Source of the DNA: Cephaloticoccus primus
Lineage (GTDB): Bacteria; Verrucomicrobiota; Verrucomicrobiia; Opitutales; Opitutaceae
Length of the DNA: 64,000 nt
NCBI RefSeq assembly: GCF_001580015.1
Contig: NZ_LSZQ01000057.1
Coordinates: forward strand, 1 to 64,000
Direction: 5' to 3'
Under the pieces are notes generated by a model. The model was given only the letters and a program-made list of their open reading frames with translations. It searched no databases and was not told the origin of the DNA. Within the stretch, counting starts at the first letter, position 1, and the number at the start of each line of letters is the position of its first letter. Positions 39,746 to 47,575 of this stretch are shown piece after piece. The position numbers were made by a program, and so were the translations under genes.

Positions 39746-40744
39746 ATGCCCAAAAAAGCACTCATTACGGGAGTCACTGGCCAAGACGGCTCCTACCTTG
39801 CCGAACTCCTCCTGGAAAAAGGCTACGAAGTCCACGGACTCGTGCGGCGCGCCAGCACGCTGAATCGTGCGCGAATTGATCACTTGCACTCCTTTGAGCA
39901 TGGTGACTCGCCGCGCCTCATCCTGCACTACGGCGACTTGGCCGACAGCGTCTCGCTCGTGAAGCTGCTCTACTCGCTCCAGCCCGACGAGATCTACAAC
40001 CTCGCCGCGCAAAGCCACGTGCGCGTAAGCTTCGACATCCCCGAGTACACCAGCGACATCACCGGAGTCGGCGCAGGCCGCATCCTCGAAGCCATCATCG
40101 AGTCCGGCATCGGCAAAAAAGTGCGCTACTACCAGGCCTCCTCCTCCGAGATGTTCGGCAAAGTCCAGGCCGTACCGCAGACCGAGACCACGCCCTTTTA
40201 CCCGCGCTCGCCCTACGGCTGCGCCAAGGTCTTCGCCCACTGGCTGACCGTAAACTACCGCGAGTCCTACGGCCTCTTCGCATGCAGCGGCATCCTCTTT
40301 AACCACGAGTCCCCGCGGCGCGGCGAAAGCTTCGTCACGCGCAAGATTTCGCTCGCCGCCGCCCGCATCAAGAAAGGCCTCCAGAAGGAGCTCTACCTCG
40401 GCAGCCTCGACGCCAAGCGCGACTGGGGCTACGCCAAGGAGTACGTCGAGGGCATGTGGCGGATGCTCCAGCAGGACAAGCCCGACGACTACGTGCTGGC
40501 GACCAACGAGACGCACACGATTGAGGACTTCCTCGAAGCCGCCTTTGGACATGCGGACCTCGATTGGCGCGACTACGTAAAGTTCGACTCCCGCTACCTG
40601 CGCCCCGCCGAAGTCGACCTGCTCATCGGCGACTACTCGAAAGCCAGGCGCGAGCTCGGCTGGGAACCGCAAACCCGCATGCACGGCCTCGCCCGCCTCA
40701 TGGTCGACGCCGACCTCGCCACCCTGACACGCAGCCAAGGCTGA
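39746..40744 (+). CDS. gmd: GDP-mannose 4,6-dehydratase (paralogue 2)
   Basis: This 332-residue enzyme makes GDP-4-dehydro-6-deoxy-D-mannose, the precursor of GDP-rhamnose, fucose or perosamine. It has [20 protein letters not shown] at the NADP site, the family landmark [46 protein letters not shown], the catalytic YGCAK, and [17 protein letters not shown]. The usual sequence in Gmd is 'TSE-L/MFG', here SSEMFG. It is 74 bases after paralogue 1, separated by an AGCGGCG-CTT-CGCCGCT hairpin (39692-39708). No reductase or aminotransferase for the next step is in the window. Confidence 0.93.
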   Translation: MPKKALITGVTGQDGSYLAELLLEKGYEVHGLVRRASTLNRARIDHLHSFEHGDSPRLILHYGDLADSVSLVKLLYSLQPDEIYNLAAQSHVRVSFDIPEYTSDITGVGAGRILEAIIESGIGKKVRYYQASSSEMFGKVQAVPQTETTPFYPRSPYGCAKVFAHWLTVNYRESYGLFACSGILFNHESPRRGESFVTRKISLAAARIKKGLQKELYLGSLDAKRDWGYAKEYVEGMWRMLQQDKPDDYVLATNETHTIEDFLEAAFGHADLDWRDYVKFDSRYLRPAEVDLLIGDYSKARRELGWEPQTRMHGLARLMVDADLATLTRSQG

Positions 40745-40798
40745 CCCATAGCCCGAGCTGTCCCCATTAAAAAAAGAACTCTCCGCGCTCCCCACTTT

Positions 40799-41737
40799 AT
40801 GAGCACTCCCCCGGATGCGCCCTACTTCTTTTATCCGGCTAATGCCTGGCCGCACAAAAACCACAAAGCACTCCTCGTCGCCTACGCCCTCTACCTCGAC
40901 GAAGTCGGCCCCGTACAGGCTTGGCGACTCGTCCTCACCGGGCACGACAACGCGCAGATGCAGCGCATCCGGCAGCTCTCCCAGACGCTTGACCTCGGCG
41001 ACTACGTCACGTTCTGCGGCTACGTGGAGGAGCCCGAGCTCGTCAGCCTCTGGATCGGGGCGGGGGCCATGCTCTTCCTCTCCCAACATGAGGGGACAGG
41101 AGTCACGCTGCTGGAGTCGATGGAGCGCGGCATTCCGATCCTCGCCAACAACCAGTCCGCCATCCCCGATCTATGCGCGGACGCCGCACTCCTGGTCGAT
41201 GCCCGCGCACCGCTAACCCTTGCCAAAGCCATGCAAGAAATCGCCAGCAGCCACGAGCTGCGCCGCTCGCTCGTCAAACGCGGCAGGGCGCGCGTCGCCG
41301 GGTTTCGGCCCGTCATCCTTCCCGGCAAACTACGCCCGACATTTGAAAACCTCAGCGCGCTGCCTCCCCAGGCCACGCACAGCGTAGGCTTCCACCCGGC
41401 CGACGGCTTTATCGAGCAACTCGCCACATTTGCGCTTCCCGGGAAAGAGCCCGTCACACTCCACTACGCCACCATCCCCGTCGGCGCACCGCGCCGAGTC
41501 GAAGTCTACGCCGACGACCATTTCCTTGAGACGCTGAGCCCGCCTCCGCGCAAACCGCTCACCGGCCAGCTCCGCATCCCGGCGGGCACACGCAGACTGC
41601 GGCTAAACTGCCCCGATGCCGCCCGCCTCAGCGAAGACGACCCGCGCATCCACGGCATCCGGCTTGGCAAGCTGGAGATCCACACCTCGGGCAAACCCGT
41701 CATCGACCTTCGCCAACAACCGCCCCTGCTGCTATGA
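40799..41737 (+). CDS. Half-size GT4 glycosyltransferase with C-terminal beta domain
   Basis: These 312 residues contain only the donor half of a GT-B enzyme: FFYPANAWPHKNHKALLVAY, LVLTGHDN, VTFCGYVEEPELVSLWIGA and the E-x7-E site in HEGTGVTLLESMERGIPIL. The N-terminal acceptor domain is absent. From about residue 200 comes a beta-rich domain (PVTLHYATIPVGAPRRVEVY, then IPAGTRRLRLNCPDAARLSE, RIHGIRLGKLEI) resembling domains in the proteins at 43438 and 47576. It may need a partner, perhaps the next glycosyltransferase, to which it is coupled by an ATGA overlap (41734-41737). Confidence 0.8.
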   Translation: MSTPPDAPYFFYPANAWPHKNHKALLVAYALYLDEVGPVQAWRLVLTGHDNAQMQRIRQLSQTLDLGDYVTFCGYVEEPELVSLWIGAGAMLFLSQHEGTGVTLLESMERGIPILANNQSAIPDLCADAALLVDARAPLTLAKAMQEIASSHELRRSLVKRGRARVAGFRPVILPGKLRPTFENLSALPPQATHSVGFHPADGFIEQLATFALPGKEPVTLHYATIPVGAPRRVEVYADDHFLETLSPPPRKPLTGQLRIPAGTRRLRLNCPDAARLSEDDPRIHGIRLGKLEIHTSGKPVIDLRQQPPLLL

Positions 41738-43344
41738 AGATCGGCTACGACTACGTGCAACCCTCCGTCACCCCCGCAGGCTGCGGCTGGCATGCGCACT
41801 CACTTTTCGTGGAGATGGCAAAACTCGCTCCGCAGCACCAGTTCCTCGGCTATCGACATTTTGGCGGAATCTTCGTCCCCGATGAAAAACTGGTGCCCCT
41901 GCCCGCACTCCCAAACGTCGTAAACCCCCTCCCCGGGCAGCCACAACGCACCACCCGCAAAGCGTGGCGCAAGCACCTCGCCCAAGGCCGTGCCCCGGGA
42001 GCCCCCGACATCGTTCACTCGCTCTCCTTTCAAGCCCCCCAGTTCACCAGTTCGAAACTCGTCGTCACAATCTTCGACGTCGGCTTCTGGGCTCACCCCG
42101 AATACACCACCGATGCGACACGCCTCGGCTGCCAACGCGGAGTTCTCGACTCGCTCGACTATGCCGATGGCCTCATCTTCAGCTCCGAGCACTCGCGACG
42201 GGAGTTCGACCGCTACCTGCCCCGCTACGCCCGGCGCGGGCAGATCCCCTCCATCGTCACCCTGCTGGCCTGCCGCTACGCGCCGATTTCCCAAGAACAA
42301 GCCGTGCGCAATATCGCCCATGACGGCGACTACTGGCTCTTCGTCGGCTCTCTTGAACCGCGCAAAAACCTGGTCGCGCTCCTCGAAGCCTACGAGGCCT
42401 ACGCCCACGCGCACCCCGCCCCCAAGCCCCTATGCTTCGTCGGCGGCAGCGGCTGGAAGAACGAGCAGATAAAAGCCAAACTCCGCCCGCTCGAAGAGCG
42501 CGGGCTCGCCCGCCACCTGGGCTTCGTCTCTGACGAAGAGCTGCCCAAGGTCTACCAACGGGCCGCCGCCTTTATCTTCCCCTCCTGGTACGAAGGCTTC
42601 GGCCTGCCCGTCCTCGAAGCCATGAGCCAAGGCTGCCCCGTCATCAGCTCCGACCGCAGCTCGCTCCCCGAAGTCGGCGGCAGCGCAGCTCTGTACATCG
42701 ACCCCGCCGCGCCGCAGACAATCACCGCCGCCATGCACCGGATAGAAAGTGAAGCGGGGCTGCGCGAAGGCCTCATCCGCGAAGGCCTCATCCAGGTCGC
42801 CAAATTCAGCTGGGAGAAAACCGCACAGCAGACCCTGGCTTTCTATGAAGAAGTCCTCAAAGCCCCCTTCACCCGGACTACGGAACTTACCAAAATACGC
42901 AAAGAGCCACGCTTCGGCTTGCGCAACACACTGAAACGCTCCCTCCGCCAAGCTTGGGATAAATGCTTCCCCACCCGTAGCCGGCTCGAAGCACAGACGG
43001 CCCAGCTAAACGCCCAGATTATCGCTCTCAGACAAACACTTGAAGACCTGCAAAACGGCCTGTCTAGAGTCGAGAGCCACTCGGAAACCCTGGCTCAAAA
43101 AACACAAATCCAGCTCAGCAAAGTCGAAGCCGAGTTGGCGGAGAACGCCCTGAAACTCGCGGCATATGCAGCCCCCCCTCCCTTCGCGACTTCCGGACTG
43201 GAAAATCATCACTCAACAGGCACTCATCCCCAACCTGCAGTAACACCCTCTTTGATCGCACTGGGAGCACTCCACAAAGCCATAGAAGTCATGGATTATA
43301 TCCCTACCGACACCTTCTGCACCGCGCTCGAAATGGGCTTATAA
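41734..43344 (+). CDS. GT4 glycosyltransferase with C-terminal coiled coil
   Basis: This 536-residue protein has a full GT-B fold. The N-terminal acceptor domain (MKIGYDYVQPSVTPAGCGWH, then VHSLSFQAPQF) is followed by the donor domain with FVGSLEPRKNLVALLEAYEA, the E-x7-E site in YEGFGLPVLEAMSQGCPVIS, and SSLPEVGGSAALYIDP. Residues ~400-470 are a predicted coiled coil (QTAQLNAQIIALRQTLEDLQ, LAQKTQIQLSKVEAELAENA), which may dock the enzyme to the polysaccharide assembly complex. No membrane segment is seen. It is translated in overlap with the half-size GT upstream. Confidence 0.88.
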   Translation: MKIGYDYVQPSVTPAGCGWHAHSLFVEMAKLAPQHQFLGYRHFGGIFVPDEKLVPLPALPNVVNPLPGQPQRTTRKAWRKHLAQGRAPGAPDIVHSLSFQAPQFTSSKLVVTIFDVGFWAHPEYTTDATRLGCQRGVLDSLDYADGLIFSSEHSRREFDRYLPRYARRGQIPSIVTLLACRYAPISQEQAVRNIAHDGDYWLFVGSLEPRKNLVALLEAYEAYAHAHPAPKPLCFVGGSGWKNEQIKAKLRPLEERGLARHLGFVSDEELPKVYQRAAAFIFPSWYEGFGLPVLEAMSQGCPVISSDRSSLPEVGGSAALYIDPAAPQTITAAMHRIESEAGLREGLIREGLIQVAKFSWEKTAQQTLAFYEEVLKAPFTRTTELTKIRKEPRFGLRNTLKRSLRQAWDKCFPTRSRLEAQTAQLNAQIIALRQTLEDLQNGLSRVESHSETLAQKTQIQLSKVEAELAENALKLAAYAAPPPFATSGLENHHSTGTHPQPAVTPSLIALGALHKAIEVMDYIPTDTFCTALEMGL

Positions 43345-43437
43345 CGCGTACCTGTTTTATTTCCACATACACTTTGGCCATACACTGAACACGCTGTCCA
43401 TCAGTCAAAAAGCCCCCCCCCTCAATAAAGCCTCACC

Positions 43438-46323
43438 ATGCCCCCTTCATCCCACTCCACCACACCCCGCAACCAAATGCTGCGACGTATTGCTACACTC
43501 TCCGCGCTCGCGCTTACTGTGGCAGTTTTATGGGGTATTATCTTCGACCGCTGGCGCCCCTCCGACTGGAGCGTCCCAATCACTTACGATGGTGACGGGC
43601 TTTTTTACCTGGCTTGCACCAAACTTGCCGAGAGAGGCGAGCTAAGCATTGCAGGGCATATCTTTACGGAAGCTCTGGGTGCTCCCTTCGTAGGAAATCT
43701 AAATGATTTCCCCTATACCGACCGCGCGATGTCCTGGGTCGCTGGTTTTTTCAGTCGTATTAGCGGTCCATTTTTTGCAAATAACCTGATGGGGGTCTGC
43801 GCGCATATTCTAGCCGCTTTCTCTTTTTATTTGGCAGCACGACTCTGGCGAATCTCCCAACCAGTCGCATGGGGCCTCTCCATCCCCTATGCGTTTATCC
43901 ACTACGGACTACTTTGGCACACCAAGGTTCTTGGAATTCTCTTTTTCGGTCTACTCCCCCTTCAACTTTATGTCTGTTGGTATTTATCGGCAGCACCCAA
44001 GCTTGGTTGGAGATCTCCGAGGTTTAAGCTAGCGGTTGCCATCTCCTTCCTTTCCGGGTTTAATAATATATATTTCGTAGTCTCCTTTGCCCTATTCTAC
44101 TTCTTTGCATTATTGCGCCGCATTTGCGCAAGGCACTGCGACTTTAGGCTGGCTATCATCCCATCTCTATTTACGGCCCTTGCCTTAACTATCGTATTAA
44201 GCAGTTTCATTATCTATGGTATAACTAATGGGAAAAACCCGGGAGCAGTTATCCGCCACTACGCCAACCTGGAGTGGGGATCTCTTAAGCCTTTCGACCT
44301 GGTCATCCCAAACCTGGGTCAAGCCTTTGGTTTATTTAATTGGCTATATAAAAAATATAGTACCGTAACATCCCTGATGTTTCCCGAACAGATGACAGTC
44401 TATGTCGGGCTTATTGGAATAGCAGGACTATCACTATTAATATGGAATTTTATAACAAGAAGTCTCGCCCGTAAGCCGATCCCCCTCCCCGCGCTCTGCA
44501 CTATCTGGACACTCGCTTTTATAAGCTTCGGAGGACTGGTCGGACTCTTTGCTTTGATAAGCGACTTTTATATGATCAGGGCGATCCAGCGTTACGCGAC
44601 GATTATTTCTACAATCTCATTCCTATACTTCGCTTTGGGGCTAAGCCGCTGGAGCAGGGATTGGCATAATATTCCCAAAATCGCTTTAATTTCCGCAATA
44701 GGCATAGGCGGTTTAGCCGACCAAGCGTGGCCACACTTCAAAAAGTGGCAAGGGTCAGCGGAGTCTATGACTAGACAACTAGAAGAAGACGCTACCTTGG
44801 TTACCAAGCTAGAGACCGAGCTTCCCGCCAAGAGCATGTTATTCATGCTGCCCATTGTTCCCTTTCCTGAGGGCCCACAACAATTGTATGGCATGCAGGA
44901 TTATGAGTTATTCAGACCCTTTCTTCACTCCAAGACCTTGCGATACTCTTATGGGAGTCATAAGGGCCGCCCAACGACAGAGTGGCAAAAACACACCGCC
45001 TACCTACCTGCGAATAAAATGGTAACAGAGCTCGAATCCTATGGATTCAGAGGAATTCTGATTAATCGTCATGGATACGAAGACAATGCCAACTCACTAC
45101 TCGAAGAGCTAGCTAGCGCAGGCCACAAACCCACTATTGAACAAGGTGATGAGTGGGTCTTTATTCCGCTCAACCCGTCTCCGACACCTAAACTTCCGCA
45201 CCTCCCTTACTCCTTCCCGGACAAGTGGTTTTCTTCAGAAGGTACACCTGACAACTGGTGGAGGTGGACGTCTACCAGCAAAAACAATATCATCCACCTC
45301 TATACGCGAGAGTCAGGGAGACACCACCTCACATTCGACATCTCGGCAGTCTCCGCCAGAAATATCTATCTAACACTGGATGGCAAACCCTTGGATACAA
45401 TAAATCTCTCCACAAGTAACCTGCACCGTGCCATTTCTTTGATTCTGGATTTACCTAAAGGGAAAAATATACTTACACTATCCACCGATCAACCGCCAAC
45501 CATCCCGATTGGAGATAATAGGGCACTCTCCCTATGTGTCGCGAATCTCAACCTCGTCCCTATAGGAAGTCTCTCTCTAAATTTCGGCCAAAACTGGTTT
45601 CCTAGAGAAGGCACAGCGGATAATTGGTGGCGATGGACGGGCACCATCACGGGAAGCGAGCTCAGCATCTATAGCAAAGAGGCAGGAAAGTATCAACTCA
45701 CTGCTTCCTTGGGTGTCATATCCCCACGACAAGTATACTTCATGAGAGAAGGGGAGCTCATCCAGAAAGTAGAATTCCAGCATCAAGGGGAACAGGCCAT
45801 ATCATTTACTCTCAAGCTAAAACAAGGTGACAACACTATCCTCCTCTCTACAGATCAAATGGGGCTCAGCCCCGTCGGCGATCCAAGACATCTGGCTTTC
45901 TACATCAAAAATGCACAAATAGCCGCCCTTCCTCCTCAGGTGGTATCCTTTGACAATAACTGGTTCCCGAAAGAGAGGGGCGGCGATAACTGGTGGCACT
46001 GGACAGGAAAGCGCACGGGAAGCAAGGTCTCAATCGATAATCATGGTGAAGAGGGCACCTATGAGCTCTTCGCCCTGGTCGGTGCCATTAATCAACGAAA
46101 AGTAGATGTCATGGTAAATGGAGAGCTCGCTGCGATTCTGGAATTCGATCAGGCAGGAGAGCAGGAGTTATCAATCCCATTGAGACTAAAACAGGGTAAC
46201 AACAGCCTTATCTTATCCACAGACCAAGACCCGATCCAGCCCGACACACGCGACACTCGTGAGCTCGCATTTTATATAAAGAACTTAACTATAAAATCGA
46301 CAGTAGATAATGAAAAACAATAG
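43438..46323 (+). CDS. GT-C-like polytopic membrane protein with three C-terminal beta repeats
   Basis: Residues 1-450 contain about ten membrane helices (from IATLSALALTVAVLWGIIF to IPKIALISAIGIGGL), with the motif PITYDGDGLFYL in the first outer loop, as in GT-C membrane glycosyltransferases using lipid-phosphate sugars. Residues ~590-955 are three ~120-residue repeats, each starting W(F)-x2-E-x4-(D)NWWRWT or NWWHWT (about 45219, 45588 and 45951) and ending in LxFxIxN. They look like carbohydrate-binding beta sandwiches, predicted extracytoplasmic. G+C is clearly lower than in flanking genes, suggesting separate acquisition. The function is inferred: glycan modification or polymer capping. 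Confidence 0.75.
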   Translation: MPPSSHSTTPRNQMLRRIATLSALALTVAVLWGIIFDRWRPSDWSVPITYDGDGLFYLACTKLAERGELSIAGHIFTEALGAPFVGNLNDFPYTDRAMSWVAGFFSRISGPFFANNLMGVCAHILAAFSFYLAARLWRISQPVAWGLSIPYAFIHYGLLWHTKVLGILFFGLLPLQLYVCWYLSAAPKLGWRSPRFKLAVAISFLSGFNNIYFVVSFALFYFFALLRRICARHCDFRLAIIPSLFTALALTIVLSSFIIYGITNGKNPGAVIRHYANLEWGSLKPFDLVIPNLGQAFGLFNWLYKKYSTVTSLMFPEQMTVYVGLIGIAGLSLLIWNFITRSLARKPIPLPALCTIWTLAFISFGGLVGLFALISDFYMIRAIQRYATIISTISFLYFALGLSRWSRDWHNIPKIALISAIGIGGLADQAWPHFKKWQGSAESMTRQLEEDATLVTKLETELPAKSMLFMLPIVPFPEGPQQLYGMQDYELFRPFLHSKTLRYSYGSHKGRPTTEWQKHTAYLPANKMVTELESYGFRGILINRHGYEDNANSLLEELASAGHKPTIEQGDEWVFIPLNPSPTPKLPHLPYSFPDKWFSSEGTPDNWWRWTSTSKNNIIHLYTRESGRHHLTFDISAVSARNIYLTLDGKPLDTINLSTSNLHRAISLILDLPKGKNILTLSTDQPPTIPIGDNRALSLCVANLNLVPIGSLSLNFGQNWFPREGTADNWWRWTGTITGSELSIYSKEAGKYQLTASLGVISPRQVYFMREGELIQKVEFQHQGEQAISFTLKLKQGDNTILLSTDQMGLSPVGDPRHLAFYIKNAQIAALPPQVVSFDNNWFPKERGGDNWWHWTGKRTGSKVSIDNHGEEGTYELFALVGAINQRKVDVMVNGELAAILEFDQAGEQELSIPLRLKQGNNSLILSTDQDPIQPDTRDTRELAFYIKNLTIKSTVDNEKQ

Positions 46324-46370
46324 GGCCACCCGCCCCCCGACAGACCCTTAAGTTTTACAAGCCAGCCCTC

Positions 46371-47540
46371 ATGCCATCCGCCTCCAAACAAAGCAGTTTC
46401 TGGAAAAACTGGTTCCCCTCTCCAAAAAAAATCCAGCAAAGGCTTAGGCAGCTGGAGGCCGATTCGGTAGCCAAGCAGCAGCGCCTGTCGAAGCTGGCAG
46501 CGAATGCGACCGAGACGGCCGCTGTCTGGGAGCAAAGGCTCAGGCAGCTGGAGACCGATTCGGTGGCCAAGCAGCAGCGTCTGTCGAAGCTGGCAGCGAA
46601 TGCGACCGAGACGGCCGCTGTCTGGGAGCAAAGACTCAGGCAGCTGGAGACCGATTCGGTGGCCCTCAAACTCGCCTCCGGCGAGCTTCTACGCGACCTT
46701 GAAAAGCACCTAAGGGCGCTCGTCTCAGCTCAATCATTTCCCCTCAAACAGCCGAATACCGCAGAGTCGGCACTCGCGAGTCTGGATGAGCTAAAAGCCT
46801 TGGAGGAAGATAGCTTCTACTCTGACCTCGAAGCCCGCTGGCGCGGATCACGCGAACTCATTCGTGAGCGCCAGTCGTACTACCTGCCAATGATTGCCGA
46901 AGTACGCCAGGCAGTCGCGACCGCCGCCCCATCCTCAGGATTGCCCGGAGGCGAAATTGCCCACTCAGCACTTTGGGAACGCCTCTGCAAAGAACAAGGG
47001 GTGCTCGACCTCGCCTCTGGCCGCGGCGAATGGCTTGGCCTGCTCCAGGAACAGGGTGTGCCGGCCGTCGGAGTGGATCTTAACCGGATTTTCCTAAAAG
47101 AATGCCGCGAGCGCGGGCTCAATGTCATCGACTCCGACGTTATCGACTTCCTCACCAATGCACCGTCCGACTCCGTCGCAGCCATCACTGGTTTTCATAT
47201 CATTGAGCACCTCCCCTTCCCTGTTCTTCAAAAATTTGTGCGCGAAAGCCTTCGCGTGCTTCGCCCTGGCGGCATAGCCATCTTTGAGACACCTAACCCG
47301 CGCAACATCCTCGTCAGCACGCTGAACTTCCGGCTCGACCCGACCCACATTCACCCGGTTAACCCCGAATTTATCCAATTCCTCCTGGAGCACTCAGGGT
47401 TTAGAAAAGTACGCTGCGAGTTCCTGACGCCCTGCTCTGAGGAGTGCCACGTCGGTGCCAAAGACGACCCGCTCGCGCAGCGATTTAATGAACTCTTCTA
47501 CGGCCCGCAAGACTTCGCCGTCATCGGCACCAAAGGCTAG
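46371..47540 (+). CDS. SAM-dependent methyltransferase with repeated N-terminal coiled coil
   Basis: This 389-residue protein has an N-terminal coiled coil (about residues 18-115) built from 32-residue repeats (RQLEADSVAKQQRLSKLAAN, ATETAAVWEQRL). A class I methyltransferase domain follows: VLDLASGRGEWLGLL (motif I, near 210), PAVGVDLNRIF (motif II), ITGFHIIEHLPF and VLRPGGIAIFETPNP. In E. coli WbdD a methyltransferase ends O-antigen chains and its coiled coil sets their length; this gene sits directly before wzt in an ABC-type locus and has the same combination, minus the kinase domain. The role as terminator/ruler is inferred. Confidence 0.85.
   Translation: MPSASKQSSFWKNWFPSPKKIQQRLRQLEADSVAKQQRLSKLAANATETAAVWEQRLRQLETDSVAKQQRLSKLAANATETAAVWEQRLRQLETDSVALKLASGELLRDLEKHLRALVSAQSFPLKQPNTAESALASLDELKALEEDSFYSDLEARWRGSRELIRERQSYYLPMIAEVRQAVATAAPSSGLPGGEIAHSALWERLCKEQGVLDLASGRGEWLGLLQEQGVPAVGVDLNRIFLKECRERGLNVIDSDVIDFLTNAPSDSVAAITGFHIIEHLPFPVLQKFVRESLRVLRPGGIAIFETPNPRNILVSTLNFRLDPTHIHPVNPEFIQFLLEHSGFRKVRCEFLTPCSEECHVGAKDDPLAQRFNELFYGPQDFAVIGTKG
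46446..46664 (+). repeat. 96-bp tandem repeat in the coiled-coil coding region
   Basis: Two nearly identical 96-bp units (46446-46541 and 46542-46637) and a third partial unit (46638-46664) each begin AGGCAGCTGGAG. The units differ at only a handful of bases (for example GAGGCCGATTCGGTAGCC against GAGACCGATTCGGTGGCC). Ninety-six bases encode exactly 32 residues, so gain or loss of a unit keeps the frame and changes the coiled-coil length by about 4.8 nm per unit (32 residues at 0.15 nm rise). Confidence 0.95.
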
Positions 47541-47575
47541 AGAGCTGGCTACGTCTCACCTCCCGCACACCGCTT

